From contig JAZQKB010000015.1 in assembly GCA_045541975.1 (NCBI GenBank), positions 1 to 64,000 on the forward strand: a stretch of DNA of 64,000 nt, read 5' to 3'. The notes under the pieces are model-generated. The model saw only the letters and a list, made by a program, of their open reading frames with translations, searched no databases and was not told where the DNA came from. Origin of the DNA: SIG452 sp045541975. Its GTDB lineage: Bacteria > Bacillota > Clostridia > UMGS1840. A program made the position numbers and the translations under genes. Positions 61,044 to 64,000 of this stretch are shown here, piece by piece; the first letter of the stretch is position 1; every line of letters starts with the position of its first letter.

Positions 61044-61876
61044 TTAAAAAACTCCTTTTTCACCAGAACCACCCGTTCCACTCCAAAATAGTCGGAAATG
61101 ATTTCAGGTTTTCCCAAAGCGGAAAATATCTCTGCCACCAAAAGATGCTGGTTGATGCCAACCTCTGCCGCAAGGATTCCCCCATCAGCAAGAGATTCCT
61201 TTGCCAAAGAAACCAAACGACGGTAAAACAGCAGGCCGTCACCACCGTCGGTTAATGCCATATGGGGTTCATAGTCCACCACGTCGGTCATTAAATATTC
61301 CATATCAGACAGGGGGATATAAGGCGGATTAGACACGATAACATCGTAGGTTTCGGGTAAGGTTTCTGCTAAAATATCTTTTTGAACGATATTCACCTTT
61401 GCTCCCAAAACTTCCGCATTTTGTTTGGAAATGGTAACTGCTTCATTGGACAGCTCATATAAATCTACGGGATTTCCCGATTCCAACGCCAAAGTAATGC
61501 CGATGCAACCGGAACCGGAACATAAATCCGCTATTTTTTTAGTTTCTTTCGGTTTCTTTGGTAATTTCTCCAACACCGCCGAAACTAAATTTTCTGTTTC
61601 GGGACGGGGAATTAAAACCCCTTCTCCAACGTGAAAATTACGGGAAAAAAATTCTTTTTTTCCCGTAATATAGGACAATGGTTTTCCCTCTTTTCGTTCG
61701 TTCACCAAACGAAAATACTCCTCCCGGATATCCTCAGCAGAATCGCCAAGATATAAGGGAAGCTTCCCGAACTCAATTTGTAATAAATGTTCTAAAATGG
61801 CACGGGCATCCGTTTTGGGAGATTCCCCTCCCGAAAGTAATGAAATACCCTGCTCATATAATTCTTTCACTGTCAT
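61040..61876 (-). CDS. prmC: Release factor glutamine N5-methyltransferase
   Basis: 278 residues from ATG 61876; a longer frame to 61912 would overlap the DUF1385 gene. It methylates the GGQ glutamine of release factors using S-adenosylmethionine. The catalytic NPPY motif (VIVSNPPYIPL), the SAM loop DLCSGSGCIG and the N-terminal helical domain with RPETE are present. Confidence 0.95.
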   Translation of the reverse strand: MTVKELYEQGISLLSGGESPKTDARAILEHLLQIEFGKLPLYLGDSAEDIREEYFRLVNERKEGKPLSYITGKKEFFSRNFHVGEGVLIPRPETENLVSAVLEKLPKKPKETKKIADLCSGSGCIGITLALESGNPVDLYELSNEAVTISKQNAEVLGAKVNIVQKDILAETLPETYDVIVSNPPYIPLSDMEYLMTDVVDYEPHMALTDGGDGLLFYRRLVSLAKESLADGGILAAEVGINQHLLVAEIFSALGKPEIISDYFGVERVVLVKKEFFK

Positions 61877-61886
61877 TTTTATACTG

Positions 61887-62840
61887 TTACCACTTGGTAG
61901 ACTCGGTTTCATCTTCAGGCAGTACTGCCTTTAATGCGGTGATTGCTACTTCAATCATAGAATCGTCCGGCTCTCTGGTGGTAAAATGTTGGAGCCACAC
62001 GCCGGGTTTAGAAAGCATTTTAGTAAACCAGTTGGAGCATTTGCCTGCGTATTTAATCAGTTCGTAGGAAATTCCGGCAACTACCGGCAGAAGACCGATT
62101 CTCCAGAAAATTTTTCCCCAGAAATCGGTGGCAGGCACAAAGAAGAATACCACAATAGATACAATCATAACCAGTACCAAAAAGCTGGTACCGCAACGGG
62201 GATGAAAACGGGTATGTTTTTTGATATTTTCCACGGTTAATTCATCACCGTATTCAAAAGCGAAAATGGTTTTATGCTCTGCACCGTGATACTGGAACAC
62301 TCTTTGCACATCCTTCACACGGGAAATCAGCAACATATAGCACACAAATAAAATCATACGGATAGCGCCCTCGATTAACACGGAGATGCTTTCATGTACC
62401 TGGGCACCTGCTAAACTGCTGACCCATTCCACGGTTAATTTGGGCAGAATCATAAAGAGTCCGATTCCAAGCACTAAGGAAAAGAGCACCGAAATATACA
62501 TAAGAATGTCAAACAGTTTATCGCCAAATTTTTCCATAACCCATTTTTCAAACTTGCTCATCTGCTCGGTGTCATCTTCCAAATCACATTCCTTGGCAGA
62601 AAACATCAGGCATTTTACTCCGGTAAACAAAGATTCAAAAAATGCCAAAAACCCTCTTAAAATCGGAATTTTATTGAGTTTCCATTTGCGGATAAAGGAC
62701 TTATCTTCCTTTTTGTCCACCAAAATACTGCCGTCTGACTTTCGGATGGCAGTTGCAAGACAGCCGGGGCCTTTCATCATAATCCCCTCGATGACCGCCT
62801 GTCCACCAATGGAGGTTGGGGTACATTTCTTTTGTTCCAT
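61887..62840 (-). CDS. DUF1385 (YqhQ-like) membrane protein
   Basis: 317 residues. The opening GGQAVIEGIMMKGP is the family signature. About four membrane helices follow (residues 112-138, 152-176, 220-240, 245-262) with a conserved YHGAEHKTIFAFE between them. It is usually encoded next to prmC and prfA in Firmicutes, as here. Function unknown, with links to division or transport suggested but unproven. Confidence 0.9.
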   Translation of the reverse strand: MEQKKCTPTSIGGQAVIEGIMMKGPGCLATAIRKSDGSILVDKKEDKSFIRKWKLNKIPILRGFLAFFESLFTGVKCLMFSAKECDLEDDTEQMSKFEKWVMEKFGDKLFDILMYISVLFSLVLGIGLFMILPKLTVEWVSSLAGAQVHESISVLIEGAIRMILFVCYMLLISRVKDVQRVFQYHGAEHKTIFAFEYGDELTVENIKKHTRFHPRCGTSFLVLVMIVSIVVFFFVPATDFWGKIFWRIGLLPVVAGISYELIKYAGKCSNWFTKMLSKPGVWLQHFTTREPDDSMIEVAITALKAVLPEDETESTKW

Positions 62841-62974
62841 ATCAAAAATCCTTTCTCATAACCGAAAGATATAATGCAAAAAAATTGGTATTGGCAAGAC
62901 AAACTCTCACCAATACCAATTATACAGTATCTTTGTGAAAAAATCAAGAATTTTTCGGTATTTTCGGGATATTC

Positions 62975-63619
62975 TTATTTCTTACGATTTCTTGTGCCAA
63001 TCACAATGCCATACACCACGCTGGCAATGGCAAAGGGAATGAGTAAAATAAGCCATACCACGGATGCCACAGGCGGTAAGAAGAGACTGATAATTCCCAA
63101 AATCCCCATAATAACCATCAGGCGCCCGATAAAGCGATTTATTTTTCTGGCTACTTGCGTTTCAAAATTATAATGCTTCACATAGTCCAACTTAGGCTGA
63201 TAATTTCCCATTACCAAAAACATGATACCAACCAACAGCATAACACACACACGGATATCAATTGCCCAACCCAGGCTGTAGCCTAAGGTAATTACCTGAA
63301 GCACAATGCACAGCACCGGAACAATCCATTTGACCACGTTTTCAAATTTTTTGCGTTCCCCGTGTTTTGCGGAATTAAAATCGGTAATCACACAGGAAAT
63401 GGTCTGCAAAATTACCATCATCACCGGTAGACCAAACACCGCAAACCACTTGGGTGCAAAATTATCCGGCTTGTTATACATATCAAAATGGATGGCAATG
63501 TTTTCGGGCAAGCTGTTCCAGAGTGCCACTCCCAGCAAAATGGGAAGCAGGGTAATCAGACAACTGAACAACAAAAACTTCCATTTGATAATTTTTTCTT
63601 TTTTAGTCCTTTTCATCAT
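62975..63619 (-). CDS. SdpI/DUF1648-family membrane protein
   Basis: 214 residues from ATG 63619 (GGGAGG upstream; ATGATG start overlapping the ArsR stop). An N-terminal DUF1648 helix pair with WNSLPENIAIHFD motif, then about five membrane helices. Related to SdpI, the immunity and signalling protein for the SdpC toxin in Bacillus; no toxin gene is present here. Coupled to and probably controlled by the ArsR repressor, like sdpRI. Confidence 0.87.
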   Translation of the reverse strand: MMKRTKKEKIIKWKFLLFSCLITLLPILLGVALWNSLPENIAIHFDMYNKPDNFAPKWFAVFGLPVMMVILQTISCVITDFNSAKHGERKKFENVVKWIVPVLCIVLQVITLGYSLGWAIDIRVCVMLLVGIMFLVMGNYQPKLDYVKHYNFETQVARKINRFIGRLMVIMGILGIISLFLPPVASVVWLILLIPFAIASVVYGIVIGTRNRKK

Positions 63620-63882
63620 TTCTTCCCTCCCAAACCATAAATCCAACTGAGTAATTCTTCAAACACAGAGGTATTTAACTCATAATATATAAAATTTTTC
63701 TGCTTTTGTTCGCAGATTAAGTCTGCACTTTTTAGTTTTGACAGATGGTAGGAAACTGTTGCACCCGTCAAATCAAAATGCTCGCCAATTTCTCCGGCAG
63801 ACTTTCTGCCGTTCTTTAATAACTGCAGAATATCACGCCGAACCGGGTCAGATAACGCCTTCATGGTTTCGTTCATACCCAT
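63616..63882 (-). CDS. ArsR-family repressor (SdpR-like)
   Basis: 88 residues of winged HTH: DPVRRDILQLLKNGRKSAGE, then LTGATVSYHLSKLKSADL. No metal-binding cysteine pair is seen, as in SdpR. It heads the two-gene operon and its stop overlaps the next start. Two identical palindromes flank its promoter. Confidence 0.92.
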   Translation of the reverse strand: MGMNETMKALSDPVRRDILQLLKNGRKSAGEIGEHFDLTGATVSYHLSKLKSADLICEQKQKNFIYYELNTSVFEELLSWIYGLGGKK

Positions 63883-63909
63883 AAGCTGTACCTCACTTTT
63901 TGTTTTTTA

Positions 63910-63990
63910 CTATTTAGAATTTTATCTAAATAGATAATAGCATACTTTTTTTCATTTGTCAATACCTATTTAGAAAAAAATCTAAATAGG
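63910..63990 (-). promoter_or_regulatory. ArsR promoter flanked by two identical operators
   Basis: TTGACA (63962-63957), a 17-bp spacer, and TATTAT (63939-63934). CTATTTAGA-N6-TCTAAATAG occurs at 63910-63933, over the transcription start, and at 63966-63989, just upstream of the -35. Autorepression by the adjacent ArsR protein is the natural reading. Confidence 0.85.
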
Positions 63991-64000
63991 TAAAAATTCT

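Overview
The window is chromosome of a low-GC, Gram-positive anaerobe of the Clostridia type (Bacillota). The evidence is strong AGGAGG ribosome sites, consensus TTGACA-N17-TATAAT promoters, S-layer (SLH) anchored secreted proteins, tRNAs with an encoded CCA, an iron-sulfur serine dehydratase and corrinoid methyl-transfer proteins. The species cannot be named from the sequence.

Layout. (1) 1-7.2 kb is ordinary chromosome: an XRE regulator facing a zinc-ribbon protein, a PHP phosphatase/dipeptidase/Nif3 operon, an HpaI-type aldolase, and a uracil permease with uracil phosphoribosyltransferase. (2) At 7227-7273 lies an orphan copy of the 3' half of tRNA-Lys. The intact tRNA-Lys carries the same 47 bp at 59071-59117. 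By the usual logic of tRNA-targeted integration, the 51.8 kb between them is an integrated island. (3) 7.3-18.5 kb is AT-rich and mobile-element-like: a ClpP-fold protease with a 55-residue partner; a five-gene amidoligase / class II glutaminase cassette divergent from an HTH protein and a trypsin-like protease; a tyrosine integrase; an excisionase; a D5/P4-type primase-helicase; and a large unknown protein. G-rich inverted repeats and an 18-bp hairpin there suggest a replication origin. (4) 18.5-24.2 kb holds a DUF624 gene that looks frameshifted and a corrinoid methyl-transfer group under a PocR-AraC regulator. (5) 24.3-58.9 kb is a polysaccharide-utilisation locus. It encodes four very large secreted proteins (two heparinase-II/III-like lyases, discoidin and Ig-like modules, SLH anchors) and a fifth secreted SLH-anchored one of 872 residues is counted among them where noted below, so five extracellular proteins in tandem less one cytoplasmic enzyme. 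It also encodes a cytoplasmic chondroitinase-ABC-like PL8 lyase, a sugar ABC importer, a membrane-bound AraC sensor, an aldolase, an epimerase, a serine dehydratase, a UroD-like protein, a GH29 fucosidase and a Gfo/Idh/MocA oxidoreductase. (6) 59.07-64 kb is chromosome again: a five-tRNA operon, hisF, a NUDIX hydrolase, prmC, a DUF1385 protein and an sdpRI-like ArsR/SdpI pair.

How it fits together. To be exact about the secreted set at 24.3-43.1 kb: there are five consecutive genes, of 1361, 1225, 1434, 872 and 1321 residues; three carry SLH domains and two are recognisable lyases. These are predicted to capture and cut an acidic, uronate-containing polymer at the surface. The lipoprotein and two permeases import oligosaccharides, and the PL8 lyase, fucosidase and small-molecule enzymes finish the job inside. 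The PL8 active-site pattern (H423, Y430) points to a glycosaminoglycan-like substrate, and the fucosidase suggests fucosylation. The most notable reading is that this whole locus may have travelled as cargo of a tRNA-Lys integrative island, although an older rearrangement around a smaller 7.3-18.5 kb element is not excluded.
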